64,000 nt of DNA from Candidatus Poribacteria bacterium. GTDB taxonomy: Bacteria; Poribacteria; WGA-4E; PCPOR2b. The stretch spans positions 1 to 64,000 of the forward strand of contig PYIZ01000031.1 of the NCBI GenBank assembly GCA_003635265.1, in the 5' to 3' direction. Every line of letters starts with the position of its first letter. The first letter of the stretch is position 1. The translations under genes and the position numbers were made by a program. Of this stretch, positions 22,355 through 32,210 are shown in pieces. Under the pieces are notes generated by a model. The model saw only the letters and a program-made list of their open reading frames with translations. It did no database searches and was not told where the DNA came from.

Positions 22355-24793
22355 TTATTCACCTTTGCGAATCACGAGTCGATAGTGCTGACCAACCTTC
22401 TTGGTATCAGTAATCTCATGCCCATCATTCGTGAGGCTCTTGGGAACGTTCTCAATCGGTTCGCCATCATCAATCGTGATTTCAAGCAGTTGACCGACAT
22501 CCATCGTCTCCAAGCGGATCTTGGCTTGCACGTAATTGAACGGACACGCCACACCCTTGAGATCAAGACTGTCAACAATCTCCTCGACCGGCTCCGCTTT
22601 CGGCGGTGCCTTGGGGATACGCGCAGGTCTAGCTTCCCGTTTCTTCGTGTCTGCCTCCTCCTCTTGACGAATCCGCATCCGTCCGTAGACGTTATGCGCT
22701 TCCTCGACAAAGAGGGTGGCTTCCTCGACGCGGCGGTGCGTGAGTTCCCTATCAAAAGTGGTGGGATCTTCCTCGGCCGCCTTAAAGATATGTGCTCCAA
22801 AGCCGGGGAAGACAACTCCGGGTTCAAAGAACCGACTCCGGAACTCTCGGACCGTCGTCTCATTGTCAATGTGTTGCTGTCCCTCGGTTGTCAGCAGTGC
22901 GTCCGCGGCTTTGATCATCGCTTCAAAAGCGTGTTCAGCGGAATCCACATATTGGTCACGTTCCAAGTCGATCCCCGCCTCATATATCAGCCGGTCCGCC
23001 TCTTCAAGTATGAACGAAACCAACTCGACCAATGCCCCCGCACACTCGCCGACACCCGTTTTGAGTTGAAACTCCTTCGTGTCGCCGGTGTCGATATAGT
23101 AGCTGGGATCTTCCTCGAAGGACGGAATCTTATCATACTCACGGAGGATCGCCTTAATCTCGACCTTGCCGAGTCTCGCAATGTAGTCGGTGAAAGATTC
23201 ATCGCCATCTCGTTCATCAATGTATCTTCCGGTCAGGTGCTCGATGAATTGTGGGATGTTCTTGCCGTGAATCTTTCCGGCGGCAAGCCCATAAGCACTT
23301 GCATTTTCAATAGCATGACCGCCCAACAGAACCTGATAATACGGGGCGATGTGTTTCCCCATACGTCTTGATGAACCAAAGAACCCGATGTTTGCGATGT
23401 GGTGCTGACCGCATGAATTGGGGCAACCACTGATCTTGATCCGCAGATCTTGGAGCCCTTCCTTCACACCGGTTTCGATGAAATAGTTCCTCAAGTAAGC
23501 GGCTAATCCACGAGAAGATGAGATCCCCAACTTGCAGGAATCGGTGCCGGGGCAGGCTGTAATATCAACTGTGCTTTCGGCACCCGATGCACCTAAACCG
23601 ATAGCATTGAGTTCCTGATAGAGTGCAGGTAAATCGCTCAGGCTGACCCACCGCAGAACCAGATTCTGCTCAACGGTCGTACGAATGGTGTCCTTCACAT
23701 ACTTACGCGAAATATCCGCCAATGCCCGTGTCTGATCCGCGGTAATATCTCCGAGCGGCAACGTGATATTGACAACTGCGTATCCCGGCTGTCGCTGCGA
23801 ACGCACGTTTGTAGCATGCCACTCATCAAATCCTTCCGGTTTCGATGCACCGTTAAGCTGCGTCGGCGGCTTAAGTGGTGTTTCGTCATACGCATCTAGA
23901 TTGTCGAGATGAGCGGTCCACGCAGGATCATGCCGTAACTGTTCGCGTTCTTCCAATACAAGACGACGAAATTCTTCGATTCCCAGTTTTGCCACGACAA
24001 ACTTCATCCGTGCTTTGTTACGATTCTTACGTTCTCCAAGACGGGTGAATACCCTCGAGATCGCCTGCGAGATCGGCAGCAATTCCTCTTCAGGCACAAA
24101 CTCATCAAAGACTTTTGCCTGATGCGGCACAGGGCCAAGGCCACCACCGACAAGCAACTTAAATCCACGCCTCGGTTTTCCATCAACCTCTTTAATCGCT
24201 GCAACTGCGCCGATGTCGTGCATGTATCCTAAGCCACAAGCGTGTTCATCGCATCCGGAAAACGCGATCTTGAACTTACGTCCGAAGTCTTGTGCATCTT
24301 GGTGTCCCAACAGGAAAGCGGACAATGCCTTGGAATGAACCGTCGCGTCAAACGCTTCATCGTTACATACACCAGAAAGTGGACAAGCAGTGACATTCCG
24401 AACCACGTTACCACATGCCTCTTTGGTCGTGATGCCAACCGATGCCAATCGACGCATTAACTCTGGCGTGTTGTTAATATCTACATAGTGATACTGTACA
24501 TCTTGACGGGTCGTGATGTGAATGATATTGTCCGAAAACTCTTCGGCAACATCCGCAAGCATTTCCAATTGCGCCGCGTTTAGACCGCCGAACGGAATTT
24601 TTACCCGAATCATCTGTGAACCTTCATCACGTTGTCCATAAACGCCGTGACGGAGTCTAAATTCGAGGAAAATCTCCTCTGGCATCTGACCCGCTTGGAC
24701 ACGACCCAGCTGCATCTCATAAATTTCAATTGCGCGGGCCTCCTCCGGATCTATTGCCTCGGTGTTAAAAGGTGCTAAACTTTCTGTCGCCAT
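22355..24793 (-). CDS. Ferredoxin-type sulfite/nitrite reductase with helical insert and C-terminal TusA domain
   Basis: An 812-residue fusion. Residues 1-550 are a siroheme/4Fe-4S reductase with the twofold ferredoxin-like repeat: the first half has TACPLSGVCND and FSGCDEHACG, the second the cluster ligands C414 and C420 (ITACPGTDSC) and C457 and C461 (ISGCPNSC). Residues about 590-720 are helical, with repeated Glu-rich stretches. Residues 738-812 are a TusA-like sulfur-transfer domain with the conserved Cys in LKGVACPFNYVQAK. It should reduce sulfite (or nitrite) to sulfide (or ammonia); the TusA tail favours sulfur. The ATG at 24793 follows GGAAGGAG; a longer frame to 24841 is not needed. 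Single gene with a terminator and a long leader. Confidence 0.88.
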   Translation of the reverse strand: MATESLAPFNTEAIDPEEARAIEIYEMQLGRVQAGQMPEEIFLEFRLRHGVYGQRDEGSQMIRVKIPFGGLNAAQLEMLADVAEEFSDNIIHITTRQDVQYHYVDINNTPELMRRLASVGITTKEACGNVVRNVTACPLSGVCNDEAFDATVHSKALSAFLLGHQDAQDFGRKFKIAFSGCDEHACGLGYMHDIGAVAAIKEVDGKPRRGFKLLVGGGLGPVPHQAKVFDEFVPEEELLPISQAISRVFTRLGERKNRNKARMKFVVAKLGIEEFRRLVLEEREQLRHDPAWTAHLDNLDAYDETPLKPPTQLNGASKPEGFDEWHATNVRSQRQPGYAVVNITLPLGDITADQTRALADISRKYVKDTIRTTVEQNLVLRWVSLSDLPALYQELNAIGLGASGAESTVDITACPGTDSCKLGISSSRGLAAYLRNYFIETGVKEGLQDLRIKISGCPNSCGQHHIANIGFFGSSRRMGKHIAPYYQVLLGGHAIENASAYGLAAGKIHGKNIPQFIEHLTGRYIDERDGDESFTDYIARLGKVEIKAILREYDKIPSFEEDPSYYIDTGDTKEFQLKTGVGECAGALVELVSFILEEADRLIYEAGIDLERDQYVDSAEHAFEAMIKAADALLTTEGQQHIDNETTVREFRSRFFEPGVVFPGFGAHIFKAAEEDPTTFDRELTHRRVEEATLFVEEAHNVYGRMRIRQEEEADTKKREARPARIPKAPPKAEPVEEIVDSLDLKGVACPFNYVQAKIRLETMDVGQLLEITIDDGEPIENVPKSLTNDGHEITDTKKVGQHYRLVIRKGE

Positions 24794-25058
24794 TATTGGC
24801 TCCTTCCAAATTGGGGTTGGGGTTCGTATAAACAACGCCATCTCTGATGGGGTCTGGTATTCTAATCTATTTCACTGTTCTCAATTCTGATATTCTCGTG
24901 AGCTATTAAAGTTCAAGTCACTTCCTATATTCAGGAAACCGTATTTCTCGTTCACTTTCCTCCGGATCTTGGTTCAATGAGTGGAGTTGGCTTCGCGATC
25001 TTTCCTCTCCGCTGAAAAAGATCGGTTTCTGTGCCTTTTTAAGCAAGATTGTACAATT

Positions 25059-25087
25059 ATTATAACAAAAAAGAAAGCAGAGAGCAA
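25059..25087 (-). promoter_or_regulatory. Probable promoter of the sulfite/nitrite reductase gene
   Basis: Minus strand TTGCTC (25087-25082), 17-base spacer, perfect TATAAT (25064-25059). The -35 box is weak (3 of 6), so an activator may be needed. Confidence 0.5.
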
Positions 25088-25247
25088 GTGCTTATGCTTA
25101 TGTCAGGCAACAAAATTACATTCTCTTTAGAACAACCCGGCAGCAATATTCCTATAATGACTATAATTATATCTTAGTTTCATAAATTTTACAACCAAAT
25201 CTGCTAACTTTGGGGTACTTTAGCCGGTTACGCTTCCGGCATGAGGT

Positions 25248-25276
25248 TTGACAGAGATCTGGACATAAAGTATAAT
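25248..25276 (+). promoter_or_regulatory. Consensus sigma-70 promoter upstream of the response regulator
   Basis: Perfect TTGACA (25248-25253), 17-base spacer and perfect TATAAT (25271-25276). A second element, the extended -10 TGATATAAT at 25385-25393 without a good -35 box, lies closer to the gene and could be an alternative start. Confidence 0.8.
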
Positions 25277-25471
25277 AACCGCGACCGAAAACATAGGGAA
25301 AATTGCCGTTGCGTTTTAGGTGCCATATCCGACGCGGTAGGGCGTGTTATCCCTTCACGGTGCTAGATCTTTTTTTGGCATTAGTGATATAATCATCTCC
25401 AAAACTGTATGCCGATAGCATCAACTCGGCGAATCATAGACCTGTAAGTCATTCGAGGGCAGGTAGTGACA

Positions 25472-26170
25472 ATGAGAATTTATAAAATCCTAGTTGTCGA
25501 TGATGAAGTAGATATCGTCGATTTTATTGAAGATTATCTGACGGGAGAGGGATATGAGGTGGTCAGAGCTTACAATGGGGTTGAAGCACTTGATAAAACG
25601 CGACAGGACCTCCCCGATCTTGTTGTCCTCGACATTATGTTGCCCGGATTGGATGGCTTTGAAGTCTGTAAGCAGATGCGAACAGAGTCGACTGTGCCAA
25701 TTTTGATGCTTACAGCTAAAGATACCGATGTAGACAGAATTGTCGGATTGGAAATCGGCGCAGATGATTATATGCCGAAACCTTTCAATCCACGTGAGTT
25801 GGTAGCACGGGTTAAAGCAATCCTGCGGCGAACCTACCGCCAAGATTATCAATCCCATAGCCAAGCAGCAACGCTGAAACATAAAGATTTGTTTATTGAT
25901 GCTGAACGCCGGACAGCCACCATTGGGGGTAGACAATTAGAACTCACAATGAAAGAGTTCGATCTTCTACTATTCTTGATGCGAAATCCAGGGCATGTCT
26001 ATTCACGTGATCACTTACTCGATTATGTGTGGGGGCAGGATAGCTTCGTAGGAGCACGTACCGTTGATGTACACATACGGCGGCTGCGGGAGCATATTGA
26101 GATAGATGCGAGCCAGCCCCAATACATAATAACTGTCTGGGGAGTTGGTTACAAATTTACCGATGCGTAA
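25472..26170 (+). CDS. OmpR/PhoB-family response regulator (orphan)
   Basis: A 232-residue two-domain regulator. The receiver domain has the acidic pair in ILVVDDEVDIVDF, the phospho-acceptor Asp in LVVLDIMLPGLDGFEV, Thr in ILMLTAKD and Lys in DYMPKPFNPREL. The C-terminal winged helix has LTMKEFDLLLFLMRNPG, then RTVDVHIRRLREHIE and the final WGVGYKF wing. It would bind direct DNA repeats after phosphorylation. The ATG at 25472 follows GAGGGCAGG; a GTG two codons earlier is possible. No histidine kinase is adjacent, so its sensor is encoded elsewhere. Confidence 0.95.
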   Translation: MRIYKILVVDDEVDIVDFIEDYLTGEGYEVVRAYNGVEALDKTRQDLPDLVVLDIMLPGLDGFEVCKQMRTESTVPILMLTAKDTDVDRIVGLEIGADDYMPKPFNPRELVARVKAILRRTYRQDYQSHSQAATLKHKDLFIDAERRTATIGGRQLELTMKEFDLLLFLMRNPGHVYSRDHLLDYVWGQDSFVGARTVDVHIRRLREHIEIDASQPQYIITVWGVGYKFTDA

Positions 26171-27272
26171 TCTTTCAGTTGGAAGTAGGAATAGAAGGAC
26201 AGATAGGTTGCGAATTTCTGTCCCTTGCCGCTGTTCCAATCTACCACTTTTGCATTTTTTTAGGCATGATGCCCTTACCCTCCACGCCTCCCTTTTCTCC
26301 TTCCACCATTCTTCTCTTTTTTTTAGGTTGATACTATTCCTCACACTGGCTGCAGTCGGTGTGGCGAGCTTCCCCGCGCAAACGTATGCCGCATTTGAGG
26401 ATGGATTTATCGGTGCGCGCGCGTTCGCTATGGGCGGAGCGTTTACTGCAATCGGAGAAGAATCAGATGGACTGTTAGTTAATCCCGCATCAATTGCCAA
26501 CTTGAAGCATCAGTCGGAATCACGCCAATCCGTACAACAGTTATCGGCAACAACGGCAAGGCTGCATGTCGGATTGAGCGATGAAACCTCAATTTCACAA
26601 AATCTGATTAGCTACGCCTATTCCCGACCAACGCGAGGTGCTCTGGGAATTCTCTGGAAACGATTGAATGTCGGAGACTTGTATTCCGAGAATTATCTCC
26701 TCCTCGGGTTGAGCAAACGTTACGAGTTTGGATCGAAAGAAAAACGTCGCATCTCACTTGGAGGTGCTGTCAAATTACTGAATTGGGACACAGCACCTAC
26801 GATCGGGGCAGATAGCGCCGTTGTGGAGGACCTGCCCGGGCGAAGTCGGTTCGCTCTTGATGTTGGTATGATCTTTCGTCCATCCCCGAATATCCCGATA
26901 GCACTATCTCTCCAGAACCTCAACACACCTAATATTGCCTCTACCAATTCGACCGCTGCAGAAAATCTGCCGCTACAGGTAATGCTCGGCATGGGTATTG
27001 TCGCCCAGAACTCCACATGGGGAATGGATCTCGTTTTCAGAGAAAGCGAGGTCGATGTTAAGGTCGGCATTGAATCTCAGTTTTATGAGGAAAGCGTAAT
27101 CCTACGCGGCGGATTCCGGCTGGAAAATCTGGCATGGGGGACGAACTTGACGCTCGGTGGTGGGTATCGTCCGTTCAAAAGCCTCCGAATTGACTACGGC
27201 TTCCTTTTCCCTATAGGTGGGATCAGGGACACAGCAGGCAGCCATCGGTTTAGCGTTGTTTACGATTTCTGA
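26163..27272 (+). CDS. PorV/UPF0164-like outer-membrane protein
   Basis: About 370 residues. The motif GARAFAMGGAFTAIGEESDG followed by LLVNPASIANL is the N-terminal signature of the PorV/PorQ-UPF0164 family of FadL-like outer-membrane beta-barrel proteins, and the rest alternates as beta strands ending FSVVYDF with a terminal Phe. A hydrophobic signal segment (LILFLTLAAVGVA) precedes AYA-type cleavage near QTYAAF. The start is doubtful: ATG 26163 overlaps the response regulator and gives an odd, basic, His-rich 55-residue leader; a TTG at 26328 would give a signal peptide almost without an n-region. Function of family members ranges from secretion cofactor to transport, so none is assigned. 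Confidence 0.72.
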   Translation: MRNLSVGSRNRRTDRLRISVPCRCSNLPLLHFFRHDALTLHASLFSFHHSSLFFRLILFLTLAAVGVASFPAQTYAAFEDGFIGARAFAMGGAFTAIGEESDGLLVNPASIANLKHQSESRQSVQQLSATTARLHVGLSDETSISQNLISYAYSRPTRGALGILWKRLNVGDLYSENYLLLGLSKRYEFGSKEKRRISLGGAVKLLNWDTAPTIGADSAVVEDLPGRSRFALDVGMIFRPSPNIPIALSLQNLNTPNIASTNSTAAENLPLQVMLGMGIVAQNSTWGMDLVFRESEVDVKVGIESQFYEESVILRGGFRLENLAWGTNLTLGGGYRPFKSLRIDYGFLFPIGGIRDTAGSHRFSVVYDF

Positions 27273-27360
27273 AACACTACCAATTGAATGAGATCGCATA
27301 AAAGGGTGCTTCCGTTTTCCCTATTTAACCTAAAACTTCCCGATATAACCCATCCTTTCT

Positions 27361-29313
27361 ATGGTAACAATGGATTCACCCCTCTCAAAAATGAACCAGC
27401 AACCGATCGAAGGCGTCACCCTTAAATCTCTCCTTATCGCATGCCTACTCATTCCGATTAACTGCTACTGGGTTATTGAGATGGAAGTGATCCGATACTC
27501 CGGCCATCCGGTCACCATCTCCCTCTTCTTCAACGTCATTTTCAGTCTTTTTGTGATTATTGGGGTTAACCAACTACTCAAATGGTTTTCGCCTCGTTCC
27601 GCGCTGAATCAAGGAGAACTTATCATCATCTACCTGATGCTGTCCATTGCATCTGGCATCACAGGTCATGACATGCTTGAGATCCTCGTCCCGATGTTGG
27701 GTCATGCCTTCCGCTTTGCCACACCGGAAAACGAATGGCGTGAGCTATTTCTGCCCTACCTACCGGAGTGGCTGACTGTCAGCGATAGCAAGGTCGCCCG
27801 TGGGTACTACGAGGGTGAAGTGAACCTCTATACCCCTGAACAGCTGATCGGTTGGGCATCACCCGTCCTCTGGTGGACCGCGTTTATCTTTATGCTTGTC
27901 TTCGGGATGTTTTGCATCAACGTCATTATCCGCAAACAGTGGATTGAGCACGAGAAACTCAGCTACCCAATTATTCAGCTGCCACTCCAGATGACGGAGA
28001 CGCAACGGCAGAGGTTCTTTCGGAATCGAGTGATGTGGCTCGGATTCGCCATTGCGGGAACCCTTGCGCTGTTAAACGGACTGAATTTCATCTTTCCTAT
28101 TGTCCCTGAACTTCGGACGCGGATTCGAAGTTTTTATCTTTTCACCGATATTCCTTGGAATGCCATGGGTCGAATTCCTCTCTCTTTTTATCCATTTGCC
28201 ATAGGGCTCGGATTTTTCATTCCACTTGACCTCTCTTTCTCCTGTTGGTTCTTCTTTTGGTTCTGGCGGTTCATGCGTGTTGCCGGTGCTGCAATGGGTT
28301 TGCAAAGCCTGCCGCAATTTCCCTACATGAGAGAACAGGCATCGGGAGGGTACATTGCACTTGCGGTCATCGCACTTTGGGCAAGTCGAAGACACCTGAT
28401 AATGATCGTTAGAAAAGTATTTGGTGGAGCGGAAGATCCCGACGATTCAGACGAGCCGATGAAATACCAAACGGCGGTGTTGGGGCTTATCGGTGTGATG
28501 ATATTCTTTGTCTTTTTCTGTTATCGCGGCGGCGCAACAGTAGGTATCACAATCGCTTTCTTCGCTCTCTATTATGCAATCTCCATCGCGATAACCCGTA
28601 TGCGCGCAGAGTTAGGGACACCCGTCCATGACCTGCACTATTCCGGTCCTGACGAGATTCTCACACGAACAATCGGCACGCGAAAACTGGGACGTGGGAA
28701 CTTAGTGATGTTCTCGATGTTCTGGTTTATCAATCGTGCCTATCGTAGCCACCCAATGCCGCATCAACTAGAGGGATTCAAAATGGCAGAGCGTACCCGC
28801 ATGAACCTGCGGCATCTCATGCTTGCACTGATGCTTGCCGCATTTCTCGGTTCACTCTCTGGTTTTTGGGCGTTGATTGATCGTGGCTATCAACTGGGGA
28901 TGGAGACACGTGCCTACTGGCCCTCGTTAAGCGCATTCGGCATCGAACCGTATCGACGGCTTGACCGTTGGCTGAGCACGCCGACAGATACGCTAATGGC
29001 GGAGAGTGGGTTTATGTTCTGCGGTTTTATCATCGCGAGCTTTCTGATGTTCTTCCGCATGAGATTTGTATGGTGGCCCTTCCATCCTGCTGGTTTTGCT
29101 ATCTCAACGAGTTGGGGAATGAACGTGACATGGAGTTGTCTTTTTATAAGCTGGCTTATCAAGTGGCTGTTACTGCGACATGGTGGAATTGGACTGCATC
29201 GTCGCGTCGCCCCGTTCTTCTTGGGGCTTATCTTGGGTGAGTTCACTGTGGGCAGCCTCTGGACAATCTTCGGCATTCTAGGGAAGATGTCCACCTACGG
29301 TTTTTGGGTGTGA
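27361..29313 (+). CDS. DUF6785/DUF6784-type polytopic membrane protein
   Basis: A 650-residue protein with about 14 membrane spans (for example LLIACLLIPINCYWVI, ISLFFNVIFSLFVIIGV, LIIIYLMLSIASGI). The pattern resembles the large DUF6785 family seen in Poribacteria, Planctomycetes and Armatimonadetes, whose members look distantly like OPT oligopeptide transporters; this is recalled, not tested. Conserved features are NQGELIIIYLMLSIAS, the EHEKLSYPIIQLPLQM loop and HQLEGFKMAERT before the last spans. It probably transports a small solute or peptide, substrate unknown. It is alone: the next gene, recJ, is 308 bases downstream with its own promoter. Confidence 0.72.
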   Translation: MVTMDSPLSKMNQQPIEGVTLKSLLIACLLIPINCYWVIEMEVIRYSGHPVTISLFFNVIFSLFVIIGVNQLLKWFSPRSALNQGELIIIYLMLSIASGITGHDMLEILVPMLGHAFRFATPENEWRELFLPYLPEWLTVSDSKVARGYYEGEVNLYTPEQLIGWASPVLWWTAFIFMLVFGMFCINVIIRKQWIEHEKLSYPIIQLPLQMTETQRQRFFRNRVMWLGFAIAGTLALLNGLNFIFPIVPELRTRIRSFYLFTDIPWNAMGRIPLSFYPFAIGLGFFIPLDLSFSCWFFFWFWRFMRVAGAAMGLQSLPQFPYMREQASGGYIALAVIALWASRRHLIMIVRKVFGGAEDPDDSDEPMKYQTAVLGLIGVMIFFVFFCYRGGATVGITIAFFALYYAISIAITRMRAELGTPVHDLHYSGPDEILTRTIGTRKLGRGNLVMFSMFWFINRAYRSHPMPHQLEGFKMAERTRMNLRHLMLALMLAAFLGSLSGFWALIDRGYQLGMETRAYWPSLSAFGIEPYRRLDRWLSTPTDTLMAESGFMFCGFIIASFLMFFRMRFVWWPFHPAGFAISTSWGMNVTWSCLFISWLIKWLLLRHGGIGLHRRVAPFFLGLILGEFTVGSLWTIFGILGKMSTYGFWV

Positions 29314-29449
29314 CACATAGGTTCTATGTGAATTGGAAGTGGTCGTGTTGCGTCACTCCTCAGATACTCAATGAACGAGGTGGTAATTCTAGCCTGTTTC
29401 GTTGAGTGATATGCAGCTTTCTGTATAAGGTTTCAACTGTAATCTTCTC

Positions 29450-29478
29450 TTGACCAGAAGTTACATTCGTGATACTAT
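29450..29478 (+). promoter_or_regulatory. Probable promoter of recJ (within the 308-base gap 29314-29621)
   Basis: TTGACC (29450-29455), 17-base spacer, TACTAT (29473-29478). Transcription would start near 29485, after the first codon of a longer frame that begins at GTG 29469, so the RecJ start is the ATG at 29622. Nothing else was seen in this gap. Confidence 0.55.
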
Positions 29479-29621
29479 TATTATGGCGTGTTGACATTTC
29501 ACTGTCCAATGCCGTAAACGCGCCCATCAACGGGCACCCGAAATCGTTTCACGGGAGCATCAAAGCAACGGCTGTCGGAACGAAGATAAGTCGAATCTGT
29601 CAAATCTCAACAGAACCCACC

Positions 29622-32210
29622 ATGAAAACACGGCAACAGAAGATCTGGGAACCTAGGACGCCAGACATTGATAAAAGTTCCCGACTGGCAGTGAGGCTTG
29701 GGATCTCACCATTAGTGGCACAGCTGCTCATCAATCGGGGAATTGAAACGGAAGACGCTGCACAAGCGTATCTCTATCCAACGCCCGATCAGCTGCATTC
29801 ACCATTTCTAATGCACGGGATGGAGCAGGCAGTTGAGCGCATCCGTTTAGCAATGAAGCAGGGTGAACAGATCTGGATCTTCGGAGACTATGACGTAGAT
29901 GGCACCACAGCCACTTCGTTGCTGGTAACTACTTTCAGGCACCTCGACTTCCCGGTTAAACCGTATATTCCCAATCGTTTTGACGAAGGGTATGGTCTCA
30001 ACAAGGCAGCTATTCAGACGCTAAAGGAACGGGGTTGTGATCTGTTAATTACCGTTGACTGTGGTATCACCTCGGTTGAAGAGGTAGAGTTCGCTAACTC
30101 CCTCGGTATAGATGTTATCATCACCGACCACCATCAGCCACCGCCCGGTGCGCCACCGCCAGCGATTGCAGTCATCACCCCCAAAATGCCGGAAAGTGAA
30201 TATCCCTTCGATGGACTTGCGGGAGTCGGGTTGGCGTTCAAGTTAGCGCACGGATTGATGGGCGGTGGGGATTTAGACTCATTTCTACAATCTCAACTGG
30301 ATCTGGTCGCGCTCGGCACGGTTGCGGATATGGCACCGCTAACAGGAGAAAATCGAGTACTCTCAAGCCTTGGTTTAGTAGAACTCAATAAGCGTGAGCG
30401 ACCGGGGATAAGGGCGCTCTGCAATGTGGCAAATCATGGCGATGGCAAGCAGATTGTCGGACATACATTGGGGTTTGTCTTAGGACCTCGCGTTAATGCC
30501 GCGGGACGGATGCAGACGGCGGACAAGGTGGTTAAATTACTGACAGGTGAATCCTACAATGATATAATACCAATTGCCAAAGAACTTGATGACTATAACC
30601 TAAAACGACGGGAAGTACAGAACAAAATCCGGGACCAGGCGACTGCTACGATTGAAAAAAATCGAGATCATACAAAAAAGACAGGATTGGTTGTTTACAA
30701 TGAGCCTAGTGAAGACTGGCATCAGGGAGTCGTCGGGATTGTCGCTTCGCAGCTGCTTGAGCGGTATTACCGTCCGGTGTTTGTGTTAGCGGTTAAGGGT
30801 GAGGAAGCACACGGTTCGGGACGCTGCATTGAGGGCATGAATCTCGCTGATAGCTTAAACGCGTGTACCGATCTATTAGTCAAACATGGCGGACATGAGG
30901 CGGCGGCAGGGCTAACAATCAAAACAGAGAACATTGATGAGTTTGCTGACCGATTTGATCAATATGCGCGTGAGCACCTTTCTAATGAAGATCTGAACCC
31001 GAAGCTAAAATTAGATCTTGAAGTCCAGTCTTCTTACTTGACGCTGCAAGCCATAGAGGAACTGCAGCAGCTTGAGCCCTTTGGCGAGGAGAATTCACCG
31101 CCACACCTTGCACTGCGCAATCTGCGCCTCCAGAAATCCCCAAGCGTAATGGGTAAAGAGAAGAACCATCTCAAACTATTCGTGACGGATGGAGAACAAC
31201 CGCTCGAAGCCGTTGGGTGGGGGATGGCGGATTACTTCATTGCGTTGACGAACAAGAACATTCGATTAGACCTAGCTTTTGAGCCCGAAATAAATGAGTG
31301 GAACAATAGCCGTCGTGTTCAACTGAAGATTTCGGATCTGCACCTCCACACACTAGAACGAAGCGCCGTTGGAAGGATGTTTCCTACAGAGGAGGAAAAA
31401 AGTCCTGTTAAAATTGTTGACCGCAGAGTTTTAGACAACAAACGGGATTACCTGTACGATCTCCTCACACAAAAAGAACCGACATTACTGTATGTACGGG
31501 ACGAAAAAGCATTAGACCAACTCTTCGAGATGCTAGGTTCAACGGAAAAAGTTGGGCGGTGCGGAGCCGATATGTCCGAAGCTGACAGGGCGCAAGTTGC
31601 AGATAAGTTGGCACGAGGAGAATTACTGGCAGTTGCTTCTGATTGCACATTGCCCCACCCGCCTCATGTCACCCATATAGTCTTTTGCCATCCAGTTCCT
31701 CAACATTTAACCTTTTTTGATCGATGTCAACCTGCATTCAAACATCCTGAGACGACATATATCCATCTTATTTTTCAATCCAAGGATATAGAATGGATGT
31801 GGAAGTGCATCACTTGGGAATATCCAGATAAGCCGATTCTCCAAAAACTCTATAAATGCTTACAAGCACTCAGCCAAGACAACGGGTACCGACTTACTCT
31901 TGAAACAGTCGTAGCGGCTGCACAAACCGATTCAATCCCAGTACCTGCTGTCAAGAATGGCCTTTCAATCCTTGAAGAATTGCAGCTTTTGACGCAACAT
32001 CCAAATTTCTCAACACAAGAAATTCAACTTTTACCGCTACCAACGAAGAAGCGTCAACTCCATGAATCCGAAACCTATCTAAACGGCGAACAGATAAAAC
32101 AGACAAGCCGATGGTTTTCGGAATTCCAATTGCGGCAGAATGTCAAACAGATTTGGGAGAGAGTGTCGTATGAGTGTCAACTATCTGATTCGCCAAATCC
32201 TAGCATATAA
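29622..32210 (+). CDS. recJ: Single-stranded-DNA-specific exonuclease RecJ
   Basis: An 862-residue 5'-3' ssDNA exonuclease of the DHH superfamily. The metal motifs are FGDYDVDGTTATSLL, TVDCGIT and ITDHHQPPPG, with DHHA1 region KHGGHEAAAGLTI and GSGRCIEGMNLADSLNA. Residues about 1-560 cover the DHH-DHHA1-OB core found in E. coli RecJ (577 residues). The last about 280 residues are a C-terminal extension like that of longer RecJ proteins in Firmicutes and other phyla, of unclear function. The ATG at 29622 fits the family N-terminus; upstream frame extension is excluded by the promoter. The 3' end overlaps the rel/spoT gene by 41 bases. Confidence 0.93.
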   Translation: MKTRQQKIWEPRTPDIDKSSRLAVRLGISPLVAQLLINRGIETEDAAQAYLYPTPDQLHSPFLMHGMEQAVERIRLAMKQGEQIWIFGDYDVDGTTATSLLVTTFRHLDFPVKPYIPNRFDEGYGLNKAAIQTLKERGCDLLITVDCGITSVEEVEFANSLGIDVIITDHHQPPPGAPPPAIAVITPKMPESEYPFDGLAGVGLAFKLAHGLMGGGDLDSFLQSQLDLVALGTVADMAPLTGENRVLSSLGLVELNKRERPGIRALCNVANHGDGKQIVGHTLGFVLGPRVNAAGRMQTADKVVKLLTGESYNDIIPIAKELDDYNLKRREVQNKIRDQATATIEKNRDHTKKTGLVVYNEPSEDWHQGVVGIVASQLLERYYRPVFVLAVKGEEAHGSGRCIEGMNLADSLNACTDLLVKHGGHEAAAGLTIKTENIDEFADRFDQYAREHLSNEDLNPKLKLDLEVQSSYLTLQAIEELQQLEPFGEENSPPHLALRNLRLQKSPSVMGKEKNHLKLFVTDGEQPLEAVGWGMADYFIALTNKNIRLDLAFEPEINEWNNSRRVQLKISDLHLHTLERSAVGRMFPTEEEKSPVKIVDRRVLDNKRDYLYDLLTQKEPTLLYVRDEKALDQLFEMLGSTEKVGRCGADMSEADRAQVADKLARGELLAVASDCTLPHPPHVTHIVFCHPVPQHLTFFDRCQPAFKHPETTYIHLIFQSKDIEWMWKCITWEYPDKPILQKLYKCLQALSQDNGYRLTLETVVAAAQTDSIPVPAVKNGLSILEELQLLTQHPNFSTQEIQLLPLPTKKRQLHESETYLNGEQIKQTSRWFSEFQLRQNVKQIWERVSYECQLSDSPNPSI

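Larger units (their letters stand above)
24794..25471. other. 678-base gene-free divergent regulatory region
   Basis: No coding frame is convincing. It holds a minus-strand promoter for the reductase (25059-25087, leader about 260 bases) and a consensus plus-strand promoter (25248-25276) for the response regulator (leader about 190 bases). I looked for SAM-I, cobalamin and c-di-GMP riboswitch hallmarks in both leaders and did not see them. An inverted repeat GCCGG...CCGGC at 25223-25240 lies just upstream of the plus-strand promoter. Confidence 0.6.

Noticed and set aside
22202-23371. A 389-codon open frame on the plus strand opposite the sulfite/nitrite reductase gene.
   Set aside because: It lies wholly antisense to a gene with clear cluster and TusA motifs, starts inside the reductase terminator region and has no recognisable protein features; it is a codon-bias shadow.
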